From: G963704535 sp963704535
Lineage (GTDB): Bacteria > Chloroflexota > Chloroflexia > Chloroflexales > Roseiflexaceae
DNA: 64,000 bases
Reading direction: 5' to 3'
Assembly: GCA_963704535.1 (NCBI GenBank)
Contig: OY969916.1
Span: forward strand, 10,664,001-10,728,000
Shown here in pieces: positions 8,582-16,990 of this stretch (position 1 is its first letter; each line of letters starts with the position of its first letter). The position numbers and the translations under genes are program-made. The notes under the pieces were generated by a model. That model did not search any database and was not told the DNA's origin. It saw only the letters and a program-made list of their open reading frames with translations.

Positions 8582-9340
8582 TCACCCCTTCATCTTGACA
8601 TCTTGTCCCAGGTACACCTCCTGAACTCTGCGATTCTCCTTGACTACGGCCGGCGCGCCCTCGGCCAGCACCTGCCCGTAATGGAGCACGGTGATCGTCG
8701 TGGCGAGGCTGAAAATCACGTCCATATCGTGCTCGATGATCAGGATCGTCAGGTCGCGCGGGAGTGCGCCGATCAGCTCGACCATCTCGGCGGTCTCGGC
8801 GGGCGACATCCCGGCGGTGGGCTCGTCGAGCAGCAGAATCTTCGGTGCGTTGGCCAGCGCCAGCGCGATCTCCAGCGCGCGCTGCTGCCCGTAGGCCAGC
8901 GACCTGGTCGGGTCAGCGGCCCGCTCGGCCAGGCCGACGCGCTCCAGCAGGCCCAGCGCCGCCTCGCTCACCGCCGTGAAGCGCGACGCCGGGGCGAAGA
9001 AGCGCCGGCTGATCCGCTGGTGGTGCTGCGTCGCCAGCCGGACATTCTCGAACACCGAGAGCCCGAAGAACAGATTATTGCGCTGGAAGGTCCGTCCCAG
9101 CCCCAGGTTGGCACGCTGGTAGTCGGCCAGCCGCGTTACGTTCTGCCCATCGAGGAAGATGCTGCCGGAGGCCACCGGAAGCTCACCGCTGATCAGGTTA
9201 AACAGGGTCGTTTTGCCGGCGCCGTTCGGCCCGATAATCGCCCGCCGCTCGCCCGGCTCGACGCTCAGCGAGACGTCATTCACGGCGCTCAAGCCGCCGA
9301 AGTTGCACACCAGATGCTCGATGCGGAGGATTGGATTCAT
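8582..9340 (-). CDS. livG: branched-chain amino acid-type ABC transporter ATP-binding protein LivG
   Basis: This is the second ATPase of the importer, 252 residues. It has Walker A IIGPNGAGKTTLFN, the LivG-typical LGLGRTFQRNNLF stretch, the long insert between Q-loop and signature (RRFFAPASRF), the degenerate signature SLAYGQQRALEIALALA, Walker B ILLLDEPTAGMSP and IIEHDMDVIF. The C-terminal tail VKENRRVQEVYLGQ is characteristic of LivG. Between it and livM lies a 20-base array of AATTCTC/AATCCTC-type heptamers. Confidence 0.93.
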   Translation of the reverse strand: MNPILRIEHLVCNFGGLSAVNDVSLSVEPGERRAIIGPNGAGKTTLFNLISGELPVASGSIFLDGQNVTRLADYQRANLGLGRTFQRNNLFFGLSVFENVRLATQHHQRISRRFFAPASRFTAVSEAALGLLERVGLAERAADPTRSLAYGQQRALEIALALANAPKILLLDEPTAGMSPAETAEMVELIGALPRDLTILIIEHDMDVIFSLATTITVLHYGQVLAEGAPAVVKENRRVQEVYLGQDVKMKG

Positions 9341-9360
9341 AAATTCTCAATCCTCAATTT

Positions 9361-10341
9361 TCAATTCTCAATTCCTCGGCCCTGGAGCAGCCCGTAGATC
9401 CCGCGTGGCGCGAACAGCACGAACGCGATGAAGACCAGCCCCAGCAGGCTCTGCCAGCGCTCGGTGTAGCTGCTGGCGTAGCTTGGCAGCAGGTGGACCA
9501 GCGCGGCACCCAGGATCGGGCCGTTCAGGCTGCCCGCCCCGCCGATCAGCACCATGATGATCACCTGCCCCGACACGGTCCAGTACAGGCTCTCCGGCGC
9601 GGCGTGCCGGTTGAAGGTCGCCAGGAGCAGCCCGGCCAGCCCGGCGAACAGCCCGGCGACGACAAACGCGGCGATCTTGTAGTTCCAGGTGTGGTATCCC
9701 AGCGCCCGCATGCGCGGCTCGTTCTCTTTGATGCCCCTGAGCGTATGGCCTAAGGGACTGTTGACCAGCCGGGCCAGAAACCACCAGGAGAACAGAAACA
9801 GCGCCAGGGCCAGGTAGTAGAAGTTGAAGTCCGGGCCAAACCCGAGCGCGGCGGCGCCGATGCCCAGGTGCGGCCGATCGAGCGTCAACCCATCGGAGCC
9901 GCCAGTGACATCCGACCACTTGATCGCCAGGCCGTGGAACATCATTGAGAAGGCCAGCGTGAGCATCAGAAACGAGATCCCACTCGTGCGTAGCGCGAAA
10001 AACCCCAGCACAAAGGCCACCAGGCCGATCACGATCAGCGCCAGCGGGAGCAACACCAGCAGGTTGGTGGTCAGGTGGCGGGCGCAGTAGGCCACGACAT
10101 AGCCGCCCAGCCCGAAATAGGCCGCGTGCCCGAACGAGACCAGGCCGGTGTAGCCCATCAGCAGATCAAGGCTCATGGCAAAGATCGCGAAGATCAGCAC
10201 CTCGATCAGCAAGCTGCGGAGATAGGTCGGGGCGCCGAGCGGGAACGCGAACAGCACCGCCACCAGGCCCAGCAGCCACCACACCCGCGCGCCGTGGGCC
10301 TTGTCGGTCGGCAGGGCCAGGAGTTTGAGCATGTTTTGCAT
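9361..10341 (-). CDS. livM: branched-chain amino acid-type ABC transporter permease LivM
   Basis: This is the membrane permease paired with LivH, 326 residues and about ten hydrophobic segments. The sequence LLMGYTGLVSFGHAAYFGLGGY is the conserved LivM signature, followed by the coupling-helix region RLVNSPLGHTLRGIKENEPRMRALGY and the C-terminal MVLIGGAGSLNGPILGAAL. The N-terminus (about 15 hydrophilic residues before the first membrane span) is normal. It lies between livH and livG on the same strand, with repeats in both gaps, so an operon transcript would carry several stem-loops. Confidence 0.93.
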   Translation of the reverse strand: MQNMLKLLALPTDKAHGARVWWLLGLVAVLFAFPLGAPTYLRSLLIEVLIFAIFAMSLDLLMGYTGLVSFGHAAYFGLGGYVVAYCARHLTTNLLVLLPLALIVIGLVAFVLGFFALRTSGISFLMLTLAFSMMFHGLAIKWSDVTGGSDGLTLDRPHLGIGAAALGFGPDFNFYYLALALFLFSWWFLARLVNSPLGHTLRGIKENEPRMRALGYHTWNYKIAAFVVAGLFAGLAGLLLATFNRHAAPESLYWTVSGQVIIMVLIGGAGSLNGPILGAALVHLLPSYASSYTERWQSLLGLVFIAFVLFAPRGIYGLLQGRGIEN

Positions 10342-10358
10342 CGCCTACAACCCAAGAA

Positions 10359-10438
10359 CAAAGAACAGAGAACAGAGAACAAAGAGCCGTAGCCGCTCCT
10401 CCTGAATGGTTTGTTCTTTATTCTTTGTTCTTTGTTCT
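10359..10438. repeat. heptamer-armed stem-loop (GAACAAA units)
   Basis: The left arm contains four GAACAAA/GAACAGA units and the right arm contains TTTGTTC/TTTATTC units; the arms are complementary around a ~28-base loop (GCCGTAGCC...). It fills the livH-livM gap almost completely and ends at the livH stop region. Confidence 0.85.
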
Positions 10439-11309
10439 ACGTGGCTCGCCCGAACAGCCCCGCCGGCTTGATCAGCAGCACCAGCGCCATGATCACAAAG
10501 ATCACAAACACCGAGAAGCCCGACAGCCCCGGCAGCGCCTTCCCAAACGTGTCGGCCATGCCGATCAGCAGGCTGCCCCAGAAGGCGCCCTTGAGCGTCC
10601 CCAGCCCGCCGACGACCACCACGGCCATCGCCAAGATCAGGATCTCGAAGTCAAGCCCTGGGTAGAGGTTGACGATCGGCGCGGCAGCCACGCCGCTCAA
10701 CGCCGCCAGCCCGGTGCCCACCGCGAAGACTCCGGCGAAGACCTGTTGGATGTTGATGCCCAACCCGCCGGTCATCTGCGCGTCGCTCACGCCGGCGCGC
10801 ACGATCGCCCCGACGCGCGTTCGCTCGATCACCAGCCACAGCAGCGCGGCGACCGCCAGGCCCAGCCCGATCATCGCCAGCCGGTACACCGGGAAGTCGA
10901 TGCCCATGATATCGACCGCGCCGGCCAGCGCTTGCGGGGTCGGGACGGTCTCGACAAAGGCGCCCCAGTTCCAGCGCAGCAGGTCGGCGCCGATCAGCGC
11001 CGCGCCGAAGGTGAACAGCACCTGGTCCAGGTGGCCGCGCAGGTACAGCCGGCGCAGCAGGGTCAGCTCCAGCAGCAGCCCCACGCAGCCCACCACGATC
11101 GGCGCGATCAGCAGCGCCAGCCAGAAATTGCCGGTCCAGCGAACGACCGAAAGGCCGACGTAGCCGCCCAGCAGGAAGAATGTGCCGTGGGCCAGGTTGA
11201 CCACGTCCATCAGCCCGAAGATCAACGAGAGTCCGGCCGCCATCAGGAACAGCAGCAGGCTGAAGACCAGGCCATTGGTTAATTGGATGACGAAGGTCTC
11301 GAAGCTCAT
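10437..11309 (-). CDS. livH: branched-chain amino acid-type ABC transporter permease LivH
   Basis: This is the second membrane permease of the importer, about 290 residues. The family signatures are GLSLIFGLMDVVNLAHGTFFLLGGY near the N-terminus (here split by normal spacing) and VVVVGGLGTLKGAFWGSLLIG in the C-terminal half, with the coupling-helix region ERTRVGAIVRAGVSDAQM. The frame is open to 11357, but the first 16 codons are encoded by a GTCAGTT-type heptamer repeat, so the ATG at 11309 (MSFETFVIQ) is chosen. It lies downstream of the alpha/beta hydrolase gene and upstream of livM. Confidence 0.92.
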   Translation of the reverse strand: MSFETFVIQLTNGLVFSLLLFLMAAGLSLIFGLMDVVNLAHGTFFLLGGYVGLSVVRWTGNFWLALLIAPIVVGCVGLLLELTLLRRLYLRGHLDQVLFTFGAALIGADLLRWNWGAFVETVPTPQALAGAVDIMGIDFPVYRLAMIGLGLAVAALLWLVIERTRVGAIVRAGVSDAQMTGGLGINIQQVFAGVFAVGTGLAALSGVAAAPIVNLYPGLDFEILILAMAVVVVGGLGTLKGAFWGSLLIGMADTFGKALPGLSGFSVFVIFVIMALVLLIKPAGLFGRAT

Positions 11310-11320
11310 CGCCAATTGTC

Positions 11321-11432
11321 CGTTGTCAGTTGTCCGTTGTCCGTTGTCAATTGCCACACTTCACGTTTCACGTTTCACGCTTCATGCCGCCAGTTGTCAG
11401 TTGTCAGTTGCTACGCATCACGTTTCACGTTT
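11321..11432. repeat. heptamer arrays between livH and hydrolase gene
   Basis: GTCCGTT/GTCAGTT units (about 11323-11352 and 11393-11412) alternate with CGTTTCA units (about 11362-11380 and 11420-11432). The last CGTTTCA units overlap the 3' end of the hydrolase gene. Confidence 0.8.
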
Positions 11433-12228
11433 CAGGCAATCCCTGGATAAACGCCTCCACGATCGCGTTAAACGCATCGGGGTTGTCGATATTCGAGATG
11501 TGCCCCGCGTTCGGGATGACTGCCAGCCGCGCGCCGGGGATGCCGTCCCGCAGCGCCTCCGAGAGCGCCGGCGGGGTCGGCTGGTCGTGCGCGCCGACGA
11601 CGACGAGGGTCGGGACGGCGATCCGCGCCAAGTCGGCGCGGTAGTCGGGCGTCCAGACCGCGACCGTCGCCCAGCGGTAGGTGCGCTTGTCGATCCGCGC
11701 CATGGTCTCGACGACCTCGCGCCTGAGCGCCTCCGGCGCGCCCGGCGCCAGCAGCACACCGACACGCGCCTCGGCGAATGCGCGCATCGGCATCGTCGTG
11801 ATCGCCCGGTGCGACCGCTCGACGATCGTCGCTGCGTCCGGGTGCCATGCGAAGCTGTCGGCCAGGGTTAGCGAGAGCAGGCGCGCCGGCTCCATCAGCG
11901 CCAACTCCAACCCGATCACGCCGCCCATCGACAGCCCGATGACGTGCGCCGTCGCAATGCCCAGACCATCCATCGCGCCTAGCACAGCGCGGGCGAGCGC
12001 CGGGCGATCAAGATCTTCGGAAGGCAGCTCCAACTCGCCGTAGCCGGGGTAGTCCAGCGCGACCGCGCGCCAGCCTCTCGGCCCGCCGCCATTCTGCTGC
12101 GCGAAGTGCTGGAGCTGCCGGTCCCACACCGACTTATCCGAGCCCACGCCGTGCAGAAAGATCACCGCATCGCCGCGCCCCAGCTCAGAGTAGCCGATGT
12201 GCAGGTCGCCGGCCAGTATGCGCGCCAT
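11425..12228 (-). CDS. alpha/beta-hydrolase
   Basis: This is a single-domain alpha/beta-hydrolase of 267 residues. Motifs are VIFLHGVGSDKSVW (oxyanion loop), VIGLSMGGVIGLELAL (nucleophile elbow, catalytic Ser in GLSMGG), VVVGAHDQPTP (likely catalytic Asp region) and NAGHISNIDNPDAF (catalytic His). It resembles the 3-oxoadipate enol-lactonase and esterase group, but the substrate cannot be assigned. The frame continues to 12267 through an octamer repeat; ATG 12228 is preferred because AGGGG lies just upstream. Its place between the binding protein and LivH suggests that it acts on the imported compound. Confidence 0.85.
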   Translation of the reverse strand: MARILAGDLHIGYSELGRGDAVIFLHGVGSDKSVWDRQLQHFAQQNGGGPRGWRAVALDYPGYGELELPSEDLDRPALARAVLGAMDGLGIATAHVIGLSMGGVIGLELALMEPARLLSLTLADSFAWHPDAATIVERSHRAITTMPMRAFAEARVGVLLAPGAPEALRREVVETMARIDKRTYRWATVAVWTPDYRADLARIAVPTLVVVGAHDQPTPPALSEALRDGIPGARLAVIPNAGHISNIDNPDAFNAIVEAFIQGLPET

Positions 12229-12237
12229 TCTATCCCC

Positions 12238-12397
12238 TGACAAGATGACACGATGACAAGATGACAAGATGATTGAGATGGCCTTGCCCTCATCTTGTCA
12301 CCCCTCTAACCCTTGACAAGATGACACGATGACAAGATGACAAGATGATTGAGATGGCCTTGCCCTCATCTTGTCACCCCCTCATCTTGTCATCTTG
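12238..12397. repeat. octamer repeat block, duplicated with 76-base period
   Basis: GACAAGAT units (8-base period) lead to GATTGAGATGGCCTTGCCC and then CATCTTGTCA in the opposite sense. The whole ~67-base block occurs twice (12238-12304 and 12314-12380, nearly identical), followed by more CATCTTGT units. Each copy can fold because GACAAGATGA is the complement of TCATCTTGTC. Confidence 0.85.
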
Positions 12398-13657
12398 TCA
12401 AGCGCTGGTGTCCTTCGAGTCATCGCCGGGGTCGGGCACCTCGCCCAGGCTGGCGATCACAATGTTGGCGAGCGTGTCGCCGGTCTTTTGCACCTCGCGG
12501 ATGTAGAGCGGGTTGATCACATTGTGGGTGTTCGGATCGAGCTTGAACGGGCCGCGCGGGCTGTTGAACGACACCTTGCCGAACGCTTCCATCAGCGCCT
12601 CGGCCTTGCTCACGTCGCCCTGGACCGCGTTCAGCGCCTCGACCAGCACGCGGGCGGTGTCGTACCCCTGGAGGGCGAAGACATTGGCGCCCTTGTTGCC
12701 GCCCTCGATCGTGCGCTTGCCGAACTCCTCGACAAACTTCTTGTTCTCCGGGTTGTCGAGCGTCAGCGCCCAGTGCAGGCAGCTCCGCACGCCCAGCGCC
12801 GCATCGCCGTGGGCCGGCAGGACATCCTGCTCGACGATGAAGCCGGACCCCGCCAGCGGGATCGCACCGGCCAGGCCGAAGTCGGCGTAGGCTTTGACGA
12901 AGGTCGTGGCGGCGGAGCCGCTGTAGAAGGCGTAGATGAAGTCGGGGGCGGCGTCCTTGATCTCGGCCATGAACGGCGCCGGGTCGCCCATCTGCGGGAA
13001 GGGTGTCAACTGCACCTTGACGATCTGGCCGCCGGCCGCCTCGAAGCTATTGCGGAAGGCGCTGACGGTCTCCTTGCCGGCGGCGTAATCGGGCGCGCTG
13101 ACAAACGCCTTCTTGCCGATGTTCGCGGCGGCCCATGTGCCCATCGGCCAGTTGACCTGCCAGTTCGAGAACGAGGCGCGGAAGATATACGGGCTCTTGG
13201 CCGCGCGGGTCAGCGCGTTCGCCCCAGCATTAGCCAGGATCAGAAATTTCTTGTTGTCGTGGAAGAAATCGCGGATGGCGCCGGCCACGCCCGAGCTGAC
13301 GATCCCGGCCACCAGATCGACTTGGTCCTGCTCAACCAGCTTGCGGGCCTTCTGGGCGGCGGCGGGCGGCTGGTCGCCCTCGTCCTCCGTGATCAGCTGG
13401 ATCTCGCGGCCGCCAGCCTTATTACCGACGCTCTCGAAGTACATTTTCATGCCCTCGGTGATGCTCTGGCCCAGCACTGCATAAATGCTTGAGTAGGGCA
13501 GCAGCACCCCGATCTTGAGCGGCCCGCTCCCGCCGCCGGCGCCGGGCGCGCCGCAGGCCGCCAGCAATGAGCCGCCGGCAGCGACCCCACCCAGCGCGGC
13601 GGCCGACCTTAGAAACTGGCGCCGGCTCATAGTCGTGGAGCATTTGTTCGCACGCAT
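12398..13657 (-). CDS. ABC transporter substrate-binding protein, Tat/lipoprotein signal (LivK-like)
   Basis: This is a type I periplasmic-binding-fold protein (Leu/Ile/Val-binding family), the external receptor of the LivHMGF importer. The N-terminus has a twin-arginine signal SRRQFLRSAAALGGVAAGG ending in the lipobox-like LLAACG, suggesting Tat export and lipid anchoring. The mature part begins PLKIGVLLPYSSIYAVLGQS, with VAGIVSSGVAGAIRDFF and FVSAPDYAAGKE further on. The start at 13657 is backed by a strong AGGAGG eight bases upstream. It is the first transport gene of the operon. A paralogue without permeases lies at 32842. Confidence 0.92.
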   Translation of the reverse strand: MRANKCSTTMSRRQFLRSAAALGGVAAGGSLLAACGAPGAGGGSGPLKIGVLLPYSSIYAVLGQSITEGMKMYFESVGNKAGGREIQLITEDEGDQPPAAAQKARKLVEQDQVDLVAGIVSSGVAGAIRDFFHDNKKFLILANAGANALTRAAKSPYIFRASFSNWQVNWPMGTWAAANIGKKAFVSAPDYAAGKETVSAFRNSFEAAGGQIVKVQLTPFPQMGDPAPFMAEIKDAAPDFIYAFYSGSAATTFVKAYADFGLAGAIPLAGSGFIVEQDVLPAHGDAALGVRSCLHWALTLDNPENKKFVEEFGKRTIEGGNKGANVFALQGYDTARVLVEALNAVQGDVSKAEALMEAFGKVSFNSPRGPFKLDPNTHNVINPLYIREVQKTGDTLANIVIASLGEVPDPGDDSKDTSA

Positions 13658-13711
13658 AGGGCCTCCCTCCTCGTGGGGCGATTGGCCAACCGATCCATAA
13701 CCTATTCCGCA

Positions 13712-13801
13712 TCTGGAGAAAAGGGGGTTTGAGGGGGCAGCCCCTCAGTCTTCCCCGCCCATAGTGTAAAGTAGAACGGCGTCGCCCGAAACCTGGTCTA
13801 G
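13712..13801. repeat. 90-bp GAGGGGGCAGCCCCTC repeat (family A)
   Basis: Order of parts: CTGGAGAAAAGGGGGTTTGAG, GGGGGCAGCCCC hairpin, CTCAGTCTTCCCC, GTGTAAAGTAGAACGGC, CGAAACCTGGTCTAG. The same order occurs at 50311-50400 and, reversed, at 58777-58876 and three times at 60081-60380. Here it overlaps the 3' end of the DinB-fold gene, giving it its last ~20 codons and stop. Confidence 0.85.
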
Positions 13802-14476
13802 GTGTGAGGTCATGGACAAGTCCGGGGCAGAAGTGGAAAGCGAGCGGGAAACCCGGGCTTTAGCTTGGTTCATAAAGGCTGCGCGCCGATTGTACCATAG
13901 TTTCTGAACCAGGTGGTCGAGGCGGTCGATGTTCACAGGTCTGCTCGCTTCACCTGAAGCCGTCTGGGCCTCGATCTCGCCGAGGTGTGTCGCCTCGTGA
14001 TGTATCAGATGCGGCAGCACCCACTCCGGCGTAATGTCGATCGGGTAGTCGGTCAGGTGGCGCACGCGGCGGAACTCCTCGACGGTCATCGGGCGAAACG
14101 TCTCCAGCAGCCGCGCGCGGGTGTAGTCGAGCCGGTGGAGGTACCATTCGAGATCGAATCCCAGGACCGGCGTCAGGCGGCCATCCTCTTCGCGGACATC
14201 GTACGGAAAAAGGGCCACGATATTGGCGGGAAACGGCGACTGGAGCAGGTCGGCGTAGAGATAGTCGATCTCGATCGCGGCGGTATGATACAGGATGCTG
14301 CCGATATTGTTGCCGCCCTGCGGGTCGGCCCAGTCGAGCGCCGCCCGGTTGAGGCCCTCGATTGCGCGCCTGGTCCGCCGGCGCGTCTCCTCGATCCCCC
14401 AGATCCATGGCGCGATCTCCGGCGCGTAGCCGCTCGGAAGCTGGACGACCCGCTGCTCCCTTGAATGTTCGCTCAT
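13745..14476 (-). CDS. DinB-superfamily four-helix protein with repeat-derived C-terminus
   Basis: This is a DinB/YfiT-like metal-binding four-helix protein of about 243 residues; members include thiol S-transferases and proteins of unknown role. NNIGSILYHTAAIEIDYLY carries the first conserved His, and VLPHLIHHEATHLGEIEA carries the HxxxH pair. The last ~22 residues (SHLDQVSGDAVLLYTMGGED) are encoded by a family A repeat at 13712-13801, so the native C-terminus has been replaced. ATG 14476 is chosen because GAGG lies seven bases upstream; a GTG two codons earlier is possible. An extended -10 element (TGCTACAAT) lies 40 bases upstream. Function unknown. Confidence 0.75.
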   Translation of the reverse strand: MSEHSREQRVVQLPSGYAPEIAPWIWGIEETRRRTRRAIEGLNRAALDWADPQGGNNIGSILYHTAAIEIDYLYADLLQSPFPANIVALFPYDVREEDGRLTPVLGFDLEWYLHRLDYTRARLLETFRPMTVEEFRRVRHLTDYPIDITPEWVLPHLIHHEATHLGEIEAQTASGEASRPVNIDRLDHLVQKLWYNRRAAFMNQAKARVSRSLSTSAPDLSMTSHLDQVSGDAVLLYTMGGED

Positions 14477-14515
14477 GTTCACACCTCTTCAGTCTACATC
14501 GATTCGCAGGCTTTT

Positions 14516-14524
14516 ATTGTAGCA
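14516..14524 (-). promoter_or_regulatory. extended -10 promoter of the DinB gene
   Basis: On the minus strand TGCTACAAT is a TGn-extended -10 element. Transcription would begin near 14509, about 33 bases before the start codon. No clear -35 is needed for this promoter type. Confidence 0.45.
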
Positions 14525-14558
14525 CTCTACGTTATTCCATTGGCAGTGGACGGCTTCG

Positions 14559-14588
14559 TTGACAATGACAAATCGCCTGCGGTATGAT
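14559..14588 (+). promoter_or_regulatory. sigma-70-type promoter upstream of membrane glycosyltransferase
   Basis: TTGACA (14559-14564) and TATGAT (14583-14588) are separated by 18 bases. Transcription would begin near 14595 and run through the palindromic element before the gene at 14753. A similar TTGTCAATGACA lies at the same distance before the second palindrome copy (45438). Confidence 0.55.
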
Positions 14589-14604
14589 CAGTGTCGCCAT
14601 CGCC

Positions 14605-14690
14605 TGCGGCAGCAAGGTACTTCACCTCTTTTTTATCGAGGATTTTCGCCCGGCCGGGCGAAAATCCTCGATAAAAGGAAGAAAAAGGAG
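14605..14690 (+). repeat. palindromic leader element, copy 1
   Basis: CCTGCGGCAGCAAGGTACTTCACC is followed by a perfect 46-bp palindrome (14631-14676, arms TTTTATCGAGGATTTTCGCCCGG and complement) and then AAGGAAGAAAAAGGAG. The second copy at 45485-45570 has the same parts with compensating base changes in the stem. In RNA it would form a 20+ base-pair hairpin in the 5' leader of the downstream gene. Confidence 0.85.
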
Positions 14691-14752
14691 CGCTCTGCCG
14701 AAGGCTGAAGCCGCGTTTGTGTAGATAGCTGCGTAAGATCTGTTAAAGAACA

Positions 14753-16990
14753 ATGTTCTCGAAAAAGCTCCGCTCCGATCTCATCCCGCTCACCCTGCTG
14801 GCACTGCTCGCGCTCGGGCTGCGCTTGCTGGTCTGGCACTGGCGCTATTTCTATCCCCTTGGCGGCGATGAGCAGGAGTATCTGCAACAAGCCGTGGCGC
14901 TGCTGGCCGAACGACGCTATATCGAGCTACGGCTGATGCGCCCGCCGCTCTACCCGCTGCTCTTGGCCGCGTGGATCTACGTCGTCGACTCGCTGGTGGA
15001 CCGGCTGCGCCTGGTGCAGGCGGTCATCGGCGCGCTGACCGTGCTGCCGACCTACCTGATGGTGCGCTCGCTGATGCTTCCTCGTCGTGTGGCGCTGGTG
15101 TCGGCGGCGCTGCTGGCACTCAGCTATACGCTGGCGGTCAATGCCACCGAACTCCTGACGGAAACCGTGTTCCTCTTTGGGCTGATGACCGCGTTCTGGC
15201 TCTTATTTCATACCGCCGGCCTGCTGCGCCAGGGCCAGCGAGCGATCCGCTGGGCCGCTGCGGCCGGTGTCACGCTCGGCCTGCTGTGCCTTGTCCGCTC
15301 GGTAGCGCTGCCGCTGCTGCCGTTAGGGTTGCTCTGGCTGCTTGCTGGAACAAGAGCGCGAAACGACGACGATGACCAGGCAGCGAAAAAAGCCTCCGCT
15401 CGACAGGCTTTTACCTCTTTTATCTCCACCTGGCCTGGGTTCCGTGCCGCGTTGGCGCTGCTCCTGGGCTGTCTCCTGGTGATCCTGCCATGGACGGCTC
15501 GAAATTATCGGGTGTACGGGGCGCCGATCCTGATCGACACGGTTGGCGCCGAGAATCTGTGGCTCGACAATGAGCCGGCCGGGCGGGAGGCCGCCAAGGC
15601 GCAGCTCTATGCGATGAACGAAGATCGGGCTGGGCGCCAGCGGCTGGCATTGGAGCGGGGCGTCGCCGCAATCACCGCCGATCCGCAGCGGTTTGTGGCC
15701 AAGGCCGGTGGTGAGCTGCTGAAACTGTTCGCGCTGGAGTACACCGACGACATGCGCGACCGACCGTCGATCTACGTGTCTCCGGGGGAAGTCTGGGCGC
15801 GTCTGATCCTGGGGGATGGGCTGTGGCTGCTACTCGTGTTTGGTGGGCTGGCCGGGGTGATCTTTGCGCCGTCGGCAGCGCGCGATACCTCCCAACCCGC
15901 GAATCGCAGGCTATCCGCCCTCGATTTCGCCGATCCGCGCTGGGTCTTCGTGCCGTGGATGCTGTACCTGGTCGTCAGCATGCTGGTGTTCCACGTCGAG
16001 CCACGCTATCGCCTGCCGCTTTACCCGGTGCTGCTGCCGTTCACCGCCTGGGCGCTGATCATCGGCGTGCCGGCCACCTATCGTCGCACCCGGCCACGTG
16101 CATTCTTGCGCCTCAAGCCGCTGGTGCTGTTGCTCTGCTGGCTTATCGTGGCGAGCACATTGCTTTTCCATCGCCCGTACCTGCGGCTTGCCTGGGATCT
16201 GGGCTGGAAACACTACCACATCGCCGGCGCGGAGCGCGCCTTGATCTCCGGGATGCCCGCCCGCGCCCAGGAGCAGGCCGCCGCAGCTCTGCGCCTGGAC
16301 GGCGACTCGGCCCTGGCGCGGGTGCTGTTGGCGCGCGCGGCGCTGCGGCAGGGCGATGCCCAGGCCGCGCTCCAGTTTCTCAACGATGCGCTGCTGCGGG
16401 TGCCAGACCATCCGCACGCCCATCTCCTGCGCGGGGAGGTGTTGCGTACGCAGGGACACCTCGAAGCGGCTGGCCCTGACCTGGCCTATGAGACGGCTTC
16501 ACGGCAGGATCTCCAGGCGTGGGCGTGGGATGTTTTTCCGTCTAAGCCACCGGCGATGCTTGAGCTTGGCGGCGAACTCGACTTGGGGGATGTGCGCGGC
16601 TTTCACGCTCCCGAGGCGGAGGGCTACCGCTGGACAATCGGTGAATCGCAACTGCGGCTCGCCGGTGCCGCTCCCGGCGCTGTGCTGCGTCTGCGTCTCG
16701 CGACCGGCCCGATGGCTGGGGCTGCGACCGAGGTGCGCGTGCTGATCGACGGACAGTCGATCGCAACCCTCACGCTTGAGCCGGCCTGGCGTGACTACGA
16801 TCTAGCGCTGCCCCCCGATGTCGCTCCTGACCAGATCGTGGTAACGCTGCGTTCTGCCGTTTGGCGCCCCCGCGCGCTTGATCGCACCAGTGGGGATGGC
16901 CGTTGGTTGGGGGTGAAGGTCAAGCGGGCTGAACTGCTCCCATCTGTCATGCCCCTCCAGCCGTCGGCGTTTCACGGGCGGCTTCGATGA
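14753..16990 (+). CDS. membrane glycosyltransferase (GT39/ArnT-like) with C-terminal TPR-like region
   Basis: This 745-residue polytopic membrane protein resembles the dolichyl-phosphate-mannose-protein mannosyltransferase/ArnT superfamily, which uses lipid-linked sugars at the outer face of the membrane. After the first membrane span comes YPLGGDEQEYLQQA, with the conserved acidic residues of the first external loop, then RPPLYPLLLAAW and about ten more hydrophobic spans (to ~residue 485). A soluble region follows with TPR-like helices (GMPARAQEQAAAALRLDGDS, LNDALLRVPDHPHAHLLRG) and a beta-rich C-terminus. A promoter and palindromic leader precede it. The C-terminal end overlaps the convergent hydrolase gene by 44 bases. 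Acceptor unknown. Confidence 0.82.
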   Translation: MFSKKLRSDLIPLTLLALLALGLRLLVWHWRYFYPLGGDEQEYLQQAVALLAERRYIELRLMRPPLYPLLLAAWIYVVDSLVDRLRLVQAVIGALTVLPTYLMVRSLMLPRRVALVSAALLALSYTLAVNATELLTETVFLFGLMTAFWLLFHTAGLLRQGQRAIRWAAAAGVTLGLLCLVRSVALPLLPLGLLWLLAGTRARNDDDDQAAKKASARQAFTSFISTWPGFRAALALLLGCLLVILPWTARNYRVYGAPILIDTVGAENLWLDNEPAGREAAKAQLYAMNEDRAGRQRLALERGVAAITADPQRFVAKAGGELLKLFALEYTDDMRDRPSIYVSPGEVWARLILGDGLWLLLVFGGLAGVIFAPSAARDTSQPANRRLSALDFADPRWVFVPWMLYLVVSMLVFHVEPRYRLPLYPVLLPFTAWALIIGVPATYRRTRPRAFLRLKPLVLLLCWLIVASTLLFHRPYLRLAWDLGWKHYHIAGAERALISGMPARAQEQAAAALRLDGDSALARVLLARAALRQGDAQAALQFLNDALLRVPDHPHAHLLRGEVLRTQGHLEAAGPDLAYETASRQDLQAWAWDVFPSKPPAMLELGGELDLGDVRGFHAPEAEGYRWTIGESQLRLAGAAPGAVLRLRLATGPMAGAATEVRVLIDGQSIATLTLEPAWRDYDLALPPDVAPDQIVVTLRSAVWRPRALDRTSGDGRWLGVKVKRAELLPSVMPLQPSAFHGRLR

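Noticed and set aside
12238..12380. Direct repeats considered as a phage or transposon attachment duplication
   Set aside because: They consist of octamer arrays repeated with a 76-base period and enclose no element, integrase or transposase.
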